Shown here: positions 33,340-42,961 of the stretch, one piece after another
How the letters are laid out: the number at the start of each line of letters is the position of its first letter
How positions within the stretch are numbered: position 1 is the first letter of the stretch
From: Paraburkholderia caledonica NBRC 102488
GTDB lineage: Bacteria; Pseudomonadota; Gammaproteobacteria; Burkholderiales; Burkholderiaceae
Assembly (NCBI RefSeq): GCF_000685095.1
Contig: NZ_BAYE01000013.1
Coordinates: 62,001 to 126,000 of the forward strand
DNA: 64,000 nucleotides
Direction of reading: 5' to 3'
Notes under the pieces: model-generated
The model's database searches: none
What the model was told of the DNA's origin: nothing
The model's input: the letters and a program-made list of their open reading frames with translations, nothing else
Made by a program: the position numbers and the translations under genes

Positions 33340-34193
33340 GGTCTATCTCCGAATATAGGGCACGCAGTTATGAACCATCGCGATAGGTCGGTCAGTGGAC
33401 GCGACCGGTCGCACGCGCGCACCGACTGTTTCGTTGGGGCCGGCCGCGCGCGATATGTCCATTGCTTTGCCAGGTTTCTGACGGTCGGCAATGGATTAGG
33501 TGTCCTGGCATCTAATTGTCATACTCAGACGCCCGCCCGCTCGTGCGGTAGCCAAAGCAGCGGGGTGGTTCAGCATAGCCCGGAGAAGGCCGCTCGAAAG
33601 CTAGTGGCGCAAATCGTAGAGATATCGGCTATTTTGGTTGTATGGTTCGCGGAAGGCGGCCGGCGGTCTGGCTTCATTGTTCTCCAGCCGAGTGGCGAGA
33701 GAGGCGAGGTTAGCCTGCGCAGAGGTCGAAATGCCGCCGTCGTCAACAATCTGTCATATCCGCTTACGGATACCGAGTTTCAGCCGCTATGGCAGGTGGA
33801 CTGTGCTCAATATATCCGCCGCGCGGCCTGAAGTCCGTCGCCATGGCACCCTCAGACGTTCCTTGGTCTGAACATTGTTGTCTGGCGCACAACACGGTGA
33901 TCGCCGCGGGGGCTCTACTGACAACCAAAGCTCGAACCTACAATTCGTCTCGACTAAGGCGCTCCGTGCAATGAGTTAATGGTTGGACTGAGCAGCCCGA
34001 TATACATGGCTCCATAACGACGAATCGCATCTACGCTCGCGGTTTCTATTCATTAGTAGTCCAGTGGAGTACGTCCGTCGCTCGCCTGGTCAGGCTGAGA
34101 GATAAATGTACAACAGCGATCCGCTCGCAACCATCGGCTGATCGAAAGCGCTGACCAAACCCTTTACTTGCCTTCTTGATAACGGAGTTGATC
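33340..34193. other. Gene-poor interval of about 850 bases
   Basis: Lower in GC than most of the window, with no recognised gene. A rightward frame stays open to a stop near 33831 and its last 80 or so residues (FAEGGRRSGFIVLQPSGERGEV) look mildly protein-like, but the frame runs antisense through the ATP-grasp start and has no RBS, so I do not call it. It may be the tail of a lost gene. Confidence 0.4.
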
Positions 34194-34766
34194 ATGAAAT
34201 TGCGTGCCGCTTTGCGAACCACCGTCTGTTTCGCAACCTTGTTGGCGATCGTGCCGGCCTCCGCGTTTGCCGAGCCGTTTTCAGTGAAGGTCGATGATCT
34301 GAATCGAGGGCAATTCGCGAACGAACAGGTGTATGGCGGATTCGGCTGCCGCGGTGAGAACGTCTCCCCACACATCTCGTGGTCACATGTTCCGGCGGGG
34401 ACGAAAAGCATCGTCGTCACTATTCACGACCCAGATGCGCCCACCGGCGGCCTCGGCTGGACGCATTGGGAAGTAGCCAACATTGCGCCGTCGCAGACGT
34501 CGATCGAAAAGGGCGCGTCCGGCAATGCAAACCTGCTGCCGGCGGGTTCTGTGGAAACCCTGACTGACTTCGGCGACTCGAAATACGGTGGACCGTGCCC
34601 GCCGCAAGGCGAGTCGCATCGATATGTCGTCACGGTTTCCGCGCTCTCAGTGCCGGGCATCGATGTAAAAGCCGCGTCGAGTCCGGCGCTCGTCGCATAC
34701 CAGATGCATGGAAAGGTCATTGGGCAGGCGCGCTTCGTCGCGCGATATCGCCGTTCGGTGGAGTGA
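34194..34766 (+). CDS. Secreted YbhB/YbcL-family (PEBP, Raf kinase inhibitor-like) protein
   Basis: 190 residues with a signal peptide (LRAALRTTVCFATLLAIVPASAFA). The mature part has the PEBP core: CRGENVSPHISWSHVPAGTKSIVVTIHDPDAP, GWTHWEVANI, YGGPCPPQGESHRYVVTVSAL. GGENVSP..W and DPDAP form the conserved ligand pocket. Bacterial homologues have no agreed function. The RBS CGGAG lies 7 bases before the ATG at 34194. It is isolated. Confidence 0.9.
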   Translation: MKLRAALRTTVCFATLLAIVPASAFAEPFSVKVDDLNRGQFANEQVYGGFGCRGENVSPHISWSHVPAGTKSIVVTIHDPDAPTGGLGWTHWEVANIAPSQTSIEKGASGNANLLPAGSVETLTDFGDSKYGGPCPPQGESHRYVVTVSALSVPGIDVKAASSPALVAYQMHGKVIGQARFVARYRRSVE

Positions 34767-34902
34767 CTGTGTCCTTCAGCTGAAGGTCGTAATACGGTCT
34801 TCCGCCATGCTTGTGTCAGTGTCACACGGCGCAAGATCAAACGTCTTGTGAGAGTGCGGTCATTCGACCAGACCTTATTTAATCGAACGTCTCACACACG
34901 AC

Positions 34903-35901
34903 ATGCACCTTGGTAAATCGTATCGCCTCGCCGAATTCCTTCTCTGGACCCGAAGGCAAATCTACGCACTCGTCATTTGTGGCTCGGTGCCCGTCATTCT
35001 CTACAAGTACGCGTCGATGACGTGGCTGTCGGTGCCGTTCACTATCGTCGTACTGCTGGGTACGGCGACGTCGTTTATCGTGGGCTTCAAAAACGTGCAG
35101 ACGTATAACCGTGCAATGGAGGCACAGGACGTCTGGACGGAAATTGTCGGCGCGAGCCGCAAGTGGGGACAACTGTCGTGCGCGTTTCCCTCTGAACGGA
35201 ATACCAGCCGCGAGCTGATCTGCCGGCATCTTGCGTGGCTAACCGCATTGCGATACGAACTGCGTAGCCCCCGAATCTGGGAAAGCATGACCCGGCGCTT
35301 CAATCTCGAGTACCGGCGTCACTATCATGTTCCCGAATGGGAAACAGCGATCGAAGACGTTCTGAAGAACTATCTTTCCAGCACGGAGAGTACGCGCGCG
35401 CTCGCCTCACCGTCGGCGACAACGGCCATATTGAGCATGCAAAGCGATTGCCTTAAGTCACTGCACCTCGCTGGGCATCTGAACCTGTCGTTCTATCTCG
35501 AACTTCAGCGGGCGACTGGCGATTTCATCGCGCTTCAGGCGAAAGCCGAGCGCTTGAAAAACTTCCCTTACCCTCGCCAATACGCGACGATCAGCGCGTT
35601 GTTCGTGCGGTTTTTCTGCTTTCTGTTCCCGTTCGGCCTGCTGCAGGAATTCGACAAACTCAATAGTGGCGCAAGCGGACTCATGCACGGCAACATGATC
35701 TGGCTCGTCGTGCCATGCAGCGTCATGGTTTCGTGGATGTACACGTCGCTCGCGCAGGTGGGCGAAAGCACGGAGAACCCCTTCGAAGGAAGCGCGAACG
35801 ACGTCCCCATTTCCACGCTGTGCGCCGCGATTGAGCGCGATCTGCGCTGGATGCTCGGGGAGCCGGTCGAACATTCGGCACCGCAGGTCATCGCGCTATA
35901 G
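34903..35901 (+). CDS. Bestrophin-family ion channel
   Basis: 332 residues of the bestrophin/UPF0187 family: ILYKYASMTWLSVPFTIVVLLGTATSFIVGFKNVQTYNRAMEAQDVWTEIVGASRKWG is the typical first helix pair and neck region. A later PRQYATISALFVRFFCFLFPFGLL segment supplies the third and fourth helices. Bacterial bestrophins form pentameric channels in the inner membrane. No signal peptide. It has no operon partner; the start lacks a strong RBS, so an alternative start nearby is possible. Confidence 0.9.
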   Translation: MHLGKSYRLAEFLLWTRRQIYALVICGSVPVILYKYASMTWLSVPFTIVVLLGTATSFIVGFKNVQTYNRAMEAQDVWTEIVGASRKWGQLSCAFPSERNTSRELICRHLAWLTALRYELRSPRIWESMTRRFNLEYRRHYHVPEWETAIEDVLKNYLSSTESTRALASPSATTAILSMQSDCLKSLHLAGHLNLSFYLELQRATGDFIALQAKAERLKNFPYPRQYATISALFVRFFCFLFPFGLLQEFDKLNSGASGLMHGNMIWLVVPCSVMVSWMYTSLAQVGESTENPFEGSANDVPISTLCAAIERDLRWMLGEPVEHSAPQVIAL

Positions 35902-36044
35902 ATTGGTGTCTCACGGGCAACACAGTGAGGCGCTTCGCATGGCTTCCGGCCGTCTGCCGCCAGAACTACGATGGTTGAGTACGGCATATCGCCGGCGCCG
36001 GTGCGTGGCTCGTGTGCACCGGTTTCATCCTCGCTGGAGCAACC

Positions 36045-36524
36045 ATGACTCAACGCATCAACTACATGCAGCAATCGCCGGAACTGTTCAAGAAGTTCGT
36101 GGCGTTCGGCCTCGCGGTGAAAGAGACTGGCATTGAAACGTCGATCTGCGAACTGGTGTCGCTGCGTGCATCGCAAATGAACGGCTGCGGCTTTTGCGTC
36201 GACATGCACGTGAAGGAGGCAAAGATTCACGGCGAGCGCGAACTGCGTTTGCATCATGTCGCCATCTGGCGCGAGTCGGCGCTGTTTTCTCCGCGTGAAC
36301 GCGCGGCGCTCGCATGGACGGAGATCCTGACGAAGTTGCCGGAAGGCGGCGTACCCGATGACATTTTCGAACGCGTTCTCACTCAGTTCACGGACCAGGA
36401 ACTGTCGAACCTGACATTTCACGTGATGGCGATCAATGGCTGGAACCGCGTCAATGTGGCTTTCAGAACTGTGCCAGGATCGGCAGACGCGGCGTTCGGA
36501 CTCGGCAAGGCGAACCTCTCCTGA
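36045..36524 (+). CDS. Carboxymuconolactone decarboxylase / AhpD-like protein
   Basis: 159 residues. ELVSLRASQMNGCGFCVDMHVKEAKIHGERELRLHHVAIWRES is the AhpD-like core with a CxxC redox pair (CGFC) and nearby His, giving potential peroxidase or thiol-oxidoreductase activity. FTDQELSNLTFHVMAINGWNRVNVAFRT is the usual C-terminal helix. The ATG at 36045 is chosen for GGAG just upstream. It is followed 43 bases later by a cupin gene, an arrangement often seen in AhpD-cupin pairs. Confidence 0.9.
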   Translation: MTQRINYMQQSPELFKKFVAFGLAVKETGIETSICELVSLRASQMNGCGFCVDMHVKEAKIHGERELRLHHVAIWRESALFSPRERAALAWTEILTKLPEGGVPDDIFERVLTQFTDQELSNLTFHVMAINGWNRVNVAFRTVPGSADAAFGLGKANLS

Positions 36525-36567
36525 GCGACGAGTCCAGTCGCGCATCTTCAGCAACACGGAGGACATC

Positions 36568-36963
36568 ATGCCTGAATTCAGAAAGTTTGCGATGATCGCC
36601 GCGGCGTGTCTCGCGCAAGCGGCTCACGCCGCGCCCGACGCTGTCGTCACGCCCTTGATGGAGAAGCCGCTAGCGGATTATCCGGGCAAGGAAGCGCTGA
36701 TGATCACCGTTGTGTATCCGCCGGGCGCCGCCGATCCGGTGCACGTGCATCGCGCGCACGGTTTTATTTACGTGCTCGAAGGCACCATCGTGATGGGTGT
36801 GAAGGGCGGCAAGGAAGTCACGCTGACGCCCGGCCAGACTTTCTATGAGGGCCCGAACGACGTGCATACGGTGGGCCGCAACGCCAGCGCCACACAACCA
36901 GCGAAGTTTCTCGTGCTGCTGTTGAAGGACCAGAACGCGCCGGTGCTCGTGCCCGTGAAGTGA
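36568..36963 (+). CDS. Secreted cupin-domain protein
   Basis: 131 residues with a signal peptide (RKFAMIAAACLAQAAHA). The cupin has motif 1 PVHVHRAHGFIYVLEGTIVMGVKGGKEVTLTPG, with metal-ligand His residues and Glu, and motif 2 FYEGPNDVHTVGRN. A single-domain periplasmic cupin of unknown substrate. The RBS GGAGGA precedes the ATG. It probably forms an operon with the AhpD-like gene. Confidence 0.88.
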   Translation: MPEFRKFAMIAAACLAQAAHAAPDAVVTPLMEKPLADYPGKEALMITVVYPPGAADPVHVHRAHGFIYVLEGTIVMGVKGGKEVTLTPGQTFYEGPNDVHTVGRNASATQPAKFLVLLLKDQNAPVLVPVK

Positions 36964-37127
36964 CTCATCGATAGTACTCGCGGCGCGCTCAGCAAAGAGC
37001 CGCCGCGGGCCGCAATGACATGGCCTTGCAATTCAACGCGCATCAGTAGATGCGTATCCATGCTTTCCACATGACGCTTGCCGACGTCGCGGGCAATCAG
37101 ACCGACAGCTAAACGAAGGGTCCGGGC

Positions 37128-37628
37128 ATGGCTAATGCAGCGGCACCCACACCGGTTCTGATACAGAAATGGAAAGCCATGTCCACCACGCCCTCCGTTA
37201 CCAGACGTCCATCGACGATCGCTCCCGCCATCTTCGAACTGTTCAATCCCATACCCTATGGACTGTTCGTCGGCACCTTGATCTTCGACATCATCTACAT
37301 GGCGACGCGTAATGTGTTCTGGGGCAAGGGCGCCGGCTGGCTCGTGACGGTGGGCCTCATCATCGCGATCGTTCCGCGCCTTCTCAATCTGGGTCACGTA
37401 TGGGTGCAGCGACGTCGCCGGGTATCGCGCATCGAAAGATTGGACTTCTGGCTCAATCTGCTTGCGATCGTCGCAGCGGTCATCAATGCATTCGTGCATA
37501 GCCGCGACGCCTACGCGATGGTTCCGGAAAACGTGATTCTGTCGGTTATCACGGTCGTGCTGCTGAGCATCGCTCACGTTGCAATGGCAATAGACAGACT
37601 CCATCGCGCGGAGGCGACTCATGAATAA
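37128..37628 (+). CDS. DUF2231-type membrane protein
   Basis: 166 residues with four hydrophobic helices: GLFVGTLIFDIIYMATRNVFW, AGWLVTVGLIIAIVPRLLNLGHV, LDFWLNLLAIVAAVINAFVHSRDAY and VILSVITVVLLSIAHVAMAI. The pattern PIPYGLFVGTLIFDIIYM matches DUF2231. Its stop lies 8 bases inside the sugar dehydrogenase gene, so the two are translationally coupled. Such proteins commonly sit with PQQ-type dehydrogenases and may route electrons in the membrane. Confidence 0.82.
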   Translation: MANAAAPTPVLIQKWKAMSTTPSVTRRPSTIAPAIFELFNPIPYGLFVGTLIFDIIYMATRNVFWGKGAGWLVTVGLIIAIVPRLLNLGHVWVQRRRRVSRIERLDFWLNLLAIVAAVINAFVHSRDAYAMVPENVILSVITVVLLSIAHVAMAIDRLHRAEATHE

Positions 37629-38940
37629 GCTCGTCACGACCGGCGCGCTGATCGTCGCCATATCGGCGCTGATGAGTGGATGCAACGAACACGCGCAGTA
37701 CGATGCGTCGCATCAGGCTGGCGCCAATCCGCCGATGCCGGAGGCGCGCAACTTCTTCGCGCCGCCGATGCAGGTCCCCAGGTACGTGGGTTGGCAGAAC
37801 GGCGCCACGCCCAAGGTCGCTGACGGCCTGAAGATCGAGAAGATCGCGTCGGGACTCGAGCACCCTCGTCAGGTTTATACGCTTCCGAATGGCGACATTC
37901 TCGTGGCGGAATCCAATAGCCCGAACGAAGAGGCCGTTACCACGCCGAAGCAGGTCATCGCGGGACTTATCGAAAGCAAGTCGGGGAAGAAGGCGAAAGG
38001 TGCGAATCGCATCACGCTGCTGAGAAAGCCTGCCAATAGCAGCGGCGAATGGGAGCGGCACGTGTTTATCGACAATCTGCACTCGCCATTCGGTATGCAG
38101 CTGGTTGGCGACACGCTCTACGTTGCCGATACTGATGCAATCCTGAAGTTTCCGTATAAGGCGGGCGCAACCGGCATTAGTGAGCGCGGCGTCGAGCTTG
38201 CCGATCTTCCCAATACGGTCAACCACCACTGGACGAAATCGTTGCTGGCCAGTCGCGATGGCAAGAAGCTGTACGTAGGCGTCGGCTCTAACAGTAACGT
38301 CGGAGAGAACGGTCTGGAAGTCGAGTACCGGCGCGCAGACGTACTGGAGGTCGATACGGCTACGGGTGCAAGCCGCATTTACGCAGCGGGCATTCGCAAT
38401 CCCACGGGGCTGCAATGGGAACCGAAGACGGGACAACTATGGGCCATCGCGAACGAGCGTGACGAGATCGGCGCAGACCTGGTGCCGGATTATCTGACGT
38501 CGGTGAAAGAGAACGCCTTTTACGGCTGGCCGTACAGCTATTACGGCCAGCACGTCGATCCTCGCGCTCAACCGCAGCGCCCCGACCTCGTCGCCAAGGC
38601 GATTGCGCCGGACTTCGCAATCGGCTCCCATGTCGCGCCGCTGGGACTGACGTTCTATACCGGCAACAACTTGCCGGCGCGGTATCGCGGCGGCGCGTTC
38701 ATCGGCGAGCACGGCAGTTGGGACCGCTCGCCGTTGAGCGGTTACGTGGTGTCGTACGTGGCGTTCGAGAACGGCAAGCCGGTGAGTGCGCCCAAGGATG
38801 TCGTGACAGGTTTTACATCCGCCGACCAGAAGCAGTTGTATGGCGCCCCCGTGGGCGTCGCTCAGGATCGGGACGGTGGCCTCCTGATCGCCGACGACGT
38901 CGGCAACGCCATCTGGCGTGTAACCGGTGCAGGCGGCTGA
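37621..38940 (+). CDS. PQQ-dependent sugar dehydrogenase / sorbosone dehydrogenase family, lipoprotein
   Basis: 439 residues. A lipoprotein signal (VTTGALIVAISALMSGCN) puts it in the periplasm. The six-bladed propeller of the soluble-GDH/sorbosone dehydrogenase family is visible: GLEHPRQVYTLPNGDILVAESN, LHSPFGMQLVGDTLYVADTDA, RIYAAGIRNPTGLQWEPKTGQLWAIANERDEIG, FYGWPYSYYG, and FIGEHGSWDRSPLSGYVV. It should oxidise a sugar or aldose lactol with PQQ. It overlaps the DUF2231 gene and precedes a secreted Gfo/Idh/MocA oxidoreductase. Substrate unknown. Confidence 0.9.
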   Translation: MNKLVTTGALIVAISALMSGCNEHAQYDASHQAGANPPMPEARNFFAPPMQVPRYVGWQNGATPKVADGLKIEKIASGLEHPRQVYTLPNGDILVAESNSPNEEAVTTPKQVIAGLIESKSGKKAKGANRITLLRKPANSSGEWERHVFIDNLHSPFGMQLVGDTLYVADTDAILKFPYKAGATGISERGVELADLPNTVNHHWTKSLLASRDGKKLYVGVGSNSNVGENGLEVEYRRADVLEVDTATGASRIYAAGIRNPTGLQWEPKTGQLWAIANERDEIGADLVPDYLTSVKENAFYGWPYSYYGQHVDPRAQPQRPDLVAKAIAPDFAIGSHVAPLGLTFYTGNNLPARYRGGAFIGEHGSWDRSPLSGYVVSYVAFENGKPVSAPKDVVTGFTSADQKQLYGAPVGVAQDRDGGLLIADDVGNAIWRVTGAGG

Positions 38941-39073
38941 TGCACATGTAACGTGGCGCGCCTTCATACGGCCGGGGCGCTTGTCATGCTCGAACAAGCC
39001 GAAGTGTGCTGCGACGACAGGCATCGGCATATCGTCTCAAGGCGCGAGATCCATCATTCGTACCGGAGCTTCA

Positions 39074-40408
39074 ATGCCCACTCGCAACCGCACTTCGCAT
39101 TCTGACCAGCCGACGTCCGACGTACCCACGGAGGCGACTGCGCCTTCAGAAACCGCGCGACGCCTCTTTCTCAGGCGAGGAGGCGCGAGCCTCGCAGCCG
39201 CACTCACGGTTGGCTCGACCAGTAGCGTGTTGGCCGCAGGTCCAAACGGTGCCGATACGAATCACGTGAAACTGCCGCTCATTCAGGACCAGGACACCGA
39301 GCAAAAGGAAGAAACGCCAGACGCGAACTTGCCGCCTGATGAGCGTGTGGGATATGCCATTGTCGGACTCGGCCGGCTGTCGCTGGACCAGATCCTGCCT
39401 GCGCTTGCGCAGTGCAAGTACTCGAAGGTCGCCGCGCTGGTTTCCGGCGACAGGACCAAGGCACTTCGCGTCGCACGCCAGTACGGCGTGCGGGAAGCGG
39501 ACATTTACGACTATCAGAACTTCGAGCGCCTTGCCGACAACCCGCGCGTACAGGTCGTGTATATCGTGCTGCCGAACGGCATGCATAAAGAGTTCACGCT
39601 GCGCTCCGCGAATATCGGCAAGCATGTGTTGTGCGAAAAGCCGATGGCAAACAGCGCGGCGGACTGCGAGGCGATGGTCCGGGCGATGAAACGCGCCAAC
39701 CGCAAACTCATGATCGCGTATCGCAGCCAGTACGAGCCGATGGATCGCATGATCGTGAAAATGGTGAAGGAAAAGCAGTTGGGGCCATTGCGTGAGTTCG
39801 TCGCCGGAAATTCGCAAAACGTCGGCGACCCGGGGCAATGGCGGTTGAAGAAATCACTCGCGGGCGGCGGCGCCATGCCCGACATCGGACTGTACTGCCT
39901 CAACGCGGCGCGCTTTCTGTCCAGCGAGGAACCGCTCGAGGTGTTTGCGTCGGTGCACCGGCCGGAAAACGATCCACGCTTCGTCGAAGTGGAGGAATCG
40001 GTGCACTTCATTCTGCGCTTTCCGAGCGGATTCACAGCAACGTGCATGTCGAGCTACGCGAGTCACGAGTCGCGTTTGTTCAGGCTACAAGGCTCGAAAG
40101 GCTGGGTCGAAATGGATCCGGCATTTGGCTACAACGGCCTGCGGCTGCGCCACGGCATGCTGGTGGAGGGCAAGTCCGCGACAACGGAGTTGCAGATCGA
40201 TCCGCAGAACCAGTTCGCGCGGGAGATCGATCACATGTCGGTGTGCGTCAAGGACGACATCCAGCCGCATACGCCAGGCGAGGAGGGCTTGCAAGATCAG
40301 CGCATCATCGACGCAATCTACGAATCCGCCCGCACCGGGCGCGCGGTCAAGCTTGCGCAACCGTCCGCGCCGACGCGTGGCCCCGAGCCGCAGCAGGAGA
40401 CGTTCTGA
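39074..40408 (+). CDS. Secreted Gfo/Idh/MocA-family oxidoreductase (GFOR-like)
   Basis: 444 residues. A twin-arginine signal (RRLFLRRGGASLAAALTVGS) implies export folded with its nucleotide. The Rossmann motif is VGYAIVGLGRLSLDQILPAL and the catalytic segment is CEKPMANSAADCEAM (EKP). The C-terminal half has GGGAMPDIGLYCLNAARF and a long beta region, as in glucose-fructose oxidoreductase. ATG 39074 follows CCGGAGC. It lies 133 bases after the PQQ dehydrogenase, consistent with periplasmic sugar oxidation and reduction. Confidence 0.9.
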   Translation: MPTRNRTSHSDQPTSDVPTEATAPSETARRLFLRRGGASLAAALTVGSTSSVLAAGPNGADTNHVKLPLIQDQDTEQKEETPDANLPPDERVGYAIVGLGRLSLDQILPALAQCKYSKVAALVSGDRTKALRVARQYGVREADIYDYQNFERLADNPRVQVVYIVLPNGMHKEFTLRSANIGKHVLCEKPMANSAADCEAMVRAMKRANRKLMIAYRSQYEPMDRMIVKMVKEKQLGPLREFVAGNSQNVGDPGQWRLKKSLAGGGAMPDIGLYCLNAARFLSSEEPLEVFASVHRPENDPRFVEVEESVHFILRFPSGFTATCMSSYASHESRLFRLQGSKGWVEMDPAFGYNGLRLRHGMLVEGKSATTELQIDPQNQFAREIDHMSVCVKDDIQPHTPGEEGLQDQRIIDAIYESARTGRAVKLAQPSAPTRGPEPQQETF

Positions 40409-40467
40409 CGCGCGCGCGAGTAGAACGGGCTTGCCGCACGCACACCGATATTCGACTCCCGCACGAC

Positions 40468-41274
40468 CTAGAAGCGGTAGTTGAGAGACGCCAGCGTATT
40501 CAGTTCGCTGCGGCGCTCAGTGATCGGGCTTGCTGCCGCATAGTGCTGCAGCCGCCCAACGGTGACCGCGACGGAGCCTACCCAGTGCTTCGAGAAGTCG
40601 TAGCTGAAGTAGCCGTTCAGATGAATATCCCGAACGCCAGAACCGGTTTTATAGACCGGCAGTCCCGATGCCGCGCTCTGCTGGCTGGATACGCCGAAGA
40701 ACGTCCGCGTGTAGAGCGCATCGGCCCACGTAAAGCCCGGGCCAATAGAAAAAAGGCCGCTTCCAACAGGCACCGACGCAAGCAGGTCCACCGGAACGGT
40801 TTTGCCCTGGCCGTGCCCTGCAATGTCCTGATACAGGGCGACAGAGCCCGTGAACATCCATAGCGTGTAGTCGGCGAACAGCTTGAGTTTCGGGCCGCCA
40901 TGCACGTTGCCCAGACCGTGCAGGTGCGGATCGTCCTTCTCGTTGCGTGACTGAAAATCGAAACTCAGCGCCGCGCCGACGTGATAGTTCGTACTGCGCA
41001 GCGCATTGACGCCCAGCACGTCCGGCCCCTGCGAGAAGACCCGGTCATCGTAGGAAATATCGAGCGAAGGGAATGGGAACACCGTGGTATGCCGCGAGCC
41101 GGGCGACTCCGGCGTCACGACGACACCCGGCCCGATCGCCACTTTCCATTTGCTGTCAACCGGGGCCGCTGTTGCGTCGGCCGCGCGTGCGGTCGAAGCG
41201 GGCAGGATACCCGCCAGAGTCATTGCGAACGCCGCCGCACCCACGTTTCGATGCGTGAACGTCCGCGCTTTCAT
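40468..41274 (-). CDS. MipA/OmpV-family outer-membrane protein
   Basis: 268 residues. Signal peptide ending ASTARA, then WKVAIGPGVVVTPESPGSRHTTVFPFPSLDISYDDRVFSQG, the MipA/OmpV opening. Many amphipathic strands follow and it ends NTLASLNYRF with a C-terminal Phe. MipA links peptidoglycan synthases and hydrolases in E. coli; other members are porin-like. Its start overlaps the preceding hydrolase stop by 4 bases, making it third gene of a leftward operon (42961 to 40468). Confidence 0.9.
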   Translation of the reverse strand: MKARTFTHRNVGAAAFAMTLAGILPASTARAADATAAPVDSKWKVAIGPGVVVTPESPGSRHTTVFPFPSLDISYDDRVFSQGPDVLGVNALRSTNYHVGAALSFDFQSRNEKDDPHLHGLGNVHGGPKLKLFADYTLWMFTGSVALYQDIAGHGQGKTVPVDLLASVPVGSGLFSIGPGFTWADALYTRTFFGVSSQQSAASGLPVYKTGSGVRDIHLNGYFSYDFSKHWVGSVAVTVGRLQHYAAASPITERRSELNTLASLNYRF

Positions 41275-42158
41275 GCGTCGTCCTTGCCGATGGCAGCAAG
41301 CTGGCGCAAGCGGCGCGCGAGCGCTTTGGATACAACGGGGCTACGCGGTTCGCCAGATCCCGAAGCCGCTTCGCTCTCGCGCAGAAACGATGCCGTTTCG
41401 CGCGCAACGATCTCGCGTTCGTTGTCCGATGTGATCATGTGGTACGAATCGTCGAGATAGATGGTGCGCAGAAAACTCGAACCAAGCGCCAACGCCGCGG
41501 ATTGGGCGGTACGCGGACTCGACGTTTCGTCGTCGATCGCGTGGATGACGAGGCAGTCGTTGCGGATACCACGAATCTGCGAGCGGACGAAGGATGCAAG
41601 GCGGCTCGCTTCGTGCAATGCGGGCAGTGCAATCGTCGACGGACCGACTTCGCTGAAATTCGAGCGCTGCATCGAGCGCGCGATCTTTGCACGCAGCGCT
41701 TCGTTGCGCAGGCCGTACGGTTCCGACTCGCGATACTGCCAGCGCGAACGCAAGGGCGTGTAGTAAGCCCAGCCGAGGAGAAAGCGGTACCAGGGAATAG
41801 CCCAGCCGTTGTAGGCGAGTGTGAGCGACAGCAGCACGACCGCCTGGGCCTGCGGGCGTCGATGGGCGAGTGCGAGCGCGAGCGCCGCGCCCATCGACAG
41901 GCCACAGATAGACACCCGGTCGAATCGAGCGGCGAGCGCATCGAATTCGCTTGTTGCGGCGTCGAGCCAGTGTTCCATTGCCTCGCCGCCCATGCCGGCG
42001 CTATAGCCGTTGAGCACCGGGGCACACACCGTGAAACCCTCGTCGCGAAGGAACCGCCCGAGGTAGCGCATTTCGAGCGGCGAGCTCGACAGGCCGTGCA
42101 GCAATAGCACCGCGTGTCCGCCGCCTTCGAGAAAGATGGACTGCGTTAATGATTTCAT
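41271..42158 (-). CDS. Alpha/beta-hydrolase, carboxylesterase-like
   Basis: 295 residues. HAVLLLHGLSSSPLEMRYLGRFLRDEGFTVCAPVLNGYS, nucleophile elbow ICGLSMGAAL (Ser), acid Asp in VIHAIDDETSS and His in DDSYHMITSD. The layout and cap resemble the Est30-type monoglyceride/carboxylesterases. No signal peptide. It overlaps genes on both sides by 4 bases, so it is obligately cotranscribed with the DUF4118 and MipA genes. Substrate unknown, perhaps a cell-envelope lipid. Confidence 0.88.
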   Translation of the reverse strand: MKSLTQSIFLEGGGHAVLLLHGLSSSPLEMRYLGRFLRDEGFTVCAPVLNGYSAGMGGEAMEHWLDAATSEFDALAARFDRVSICGLSMGAALALALAHRRPQAQAVVLLSLTLAYNGWAIPWYRFLLGWAYYTPLRSRWQYRESEPYGLRNEALRAKIARSMQRSNFSEVGPSTIALPALHEASRLASFVRSQIRGIRNDCLVIHAIDDETSSPRTAQSAALALGSSFLRTIYLDDSYHMITSDNEREIVARETASFLRESEAASGSGEPRSPVVSKALARRLRQLAAIGKDDA

Positions 42159-42961
42159 GTGTCGGTCGCCACGCGCAGCACGAGGAAATCGCCCGCGTGA
42201 GTCGTAAATTGTTCGCAGATGCAGTCGACGACGCGCGCAGTGCCTCCGGCAAGGTTCGAACCGGCGGCGAATCGCACGCGATGTGAACCGGCCGAGAGCC
42301 CATTCGAGAGCCGTCGGATATCGTCCGGATCGACTTCGGAGAGGCGGGGCCCCGGCGCGAGATCCGCAGGCAATCCGGCGAAAGTGTGCGATGCGACGGC
42401 CAGCGCGGACGCTGTGCCGGCGCCGTTGCGCCGCAGCGGCTCACGTTCGAGTGCCTGAATCAGAATGAATGTCTTGTGATGGTGCGATAGATGCCTGAGG
42501 AGCCGGTGCGTTTCGTCAATGGCACGGCGGGCGATCGCGCGCTCGTTGTCATGGCGAAGCAGCATTTCATAGCGCGATTGCGCCACTGCAGCGATCAGTT
42601 CGGCGCGAAACTGCACACGCCGCAGTTTTTCGAGCAACGTGATCAGCACGAGCGTGACGACTGGATACGACACGAGCAATAGCAGATCCGCCCGGTCGAA
42701 GACTGCGATGGTCACGTAGGGCGGCACGAACAGATAGTCGGCGAGGCCCAATCCCGCCAACATTACGGTCAGCGCCGGAGCAAGGCCGAAGCGGTATTGA
42801 ACGAGCACCGCCGCAATGCAGAACGCGGTGCCAGGCATGACAGGCCCGAGCAACGGATGAAGCAACATGCGTACTGCGCTCGCGATGGCGAGCGCGGCAG
42901 CAGCGGCGAGCCACCGCCGCTTCCCTTGGGGTGCCCAGCAACGGGCGTTACGGACTTTCAT
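42155..42961 (-). CDS. DUF4118 membrane protein without kinase domain
   Basis: 268 residues. Four hydrophobic helices (about 18-125) with ADYLFVPPYVTIAVF match DUF4118, the membrane module of KdpD-type sensor kinases. After helix 4 a coiled segment (QFRAELIAAVAQSRYEMLLRHDNERAIARRAIDETHRLLRHL) leads into about 100 residues without H-box or ATPase motifs, so it is not a histidine kinase. First gene of an overlapping three-gene operon. It could be a sensor that signals through partner binding, or a remnant. Confidence 0.8.
   Translation of the reverse strand: MKVRNARCWAPQGKRRWLAAAAALAIASAVRMLLHPLLGPVMPGTAFCIAAVLVQYRFGLAPALTVMLAGLGLADYLFVPPYVTIAVFDRADLLLLVSYPVVTLVLITLLEKLRRVQFRAELIAAVAQSRYEMLLRHDNERAIARRAIDETHRLLRHLSHHHKTFILIQALEREPLRRNGAGTASALAVASHTFAGLPADLAPGPRLSEVDPDDIRRLSNGLSAGSHRVRFAAGSNLAGGTARVVDCICEQFTTHAGDFLVLRVATDT

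Noticed and set aside
33241..33831. 196-codon rightward frame after the ATP-grasp gene
   Set aside because: Its first part runs antisense through the ATP-grasp start and no RBS precedes it; only the tail looks protein-like.
42155..42961. DUF4118 gene called as KdpD sensor kinase
   Set aside because: No N-terminal KdpD or USP domain, no H box and no ATPase motifs; no kdpABC nearby.
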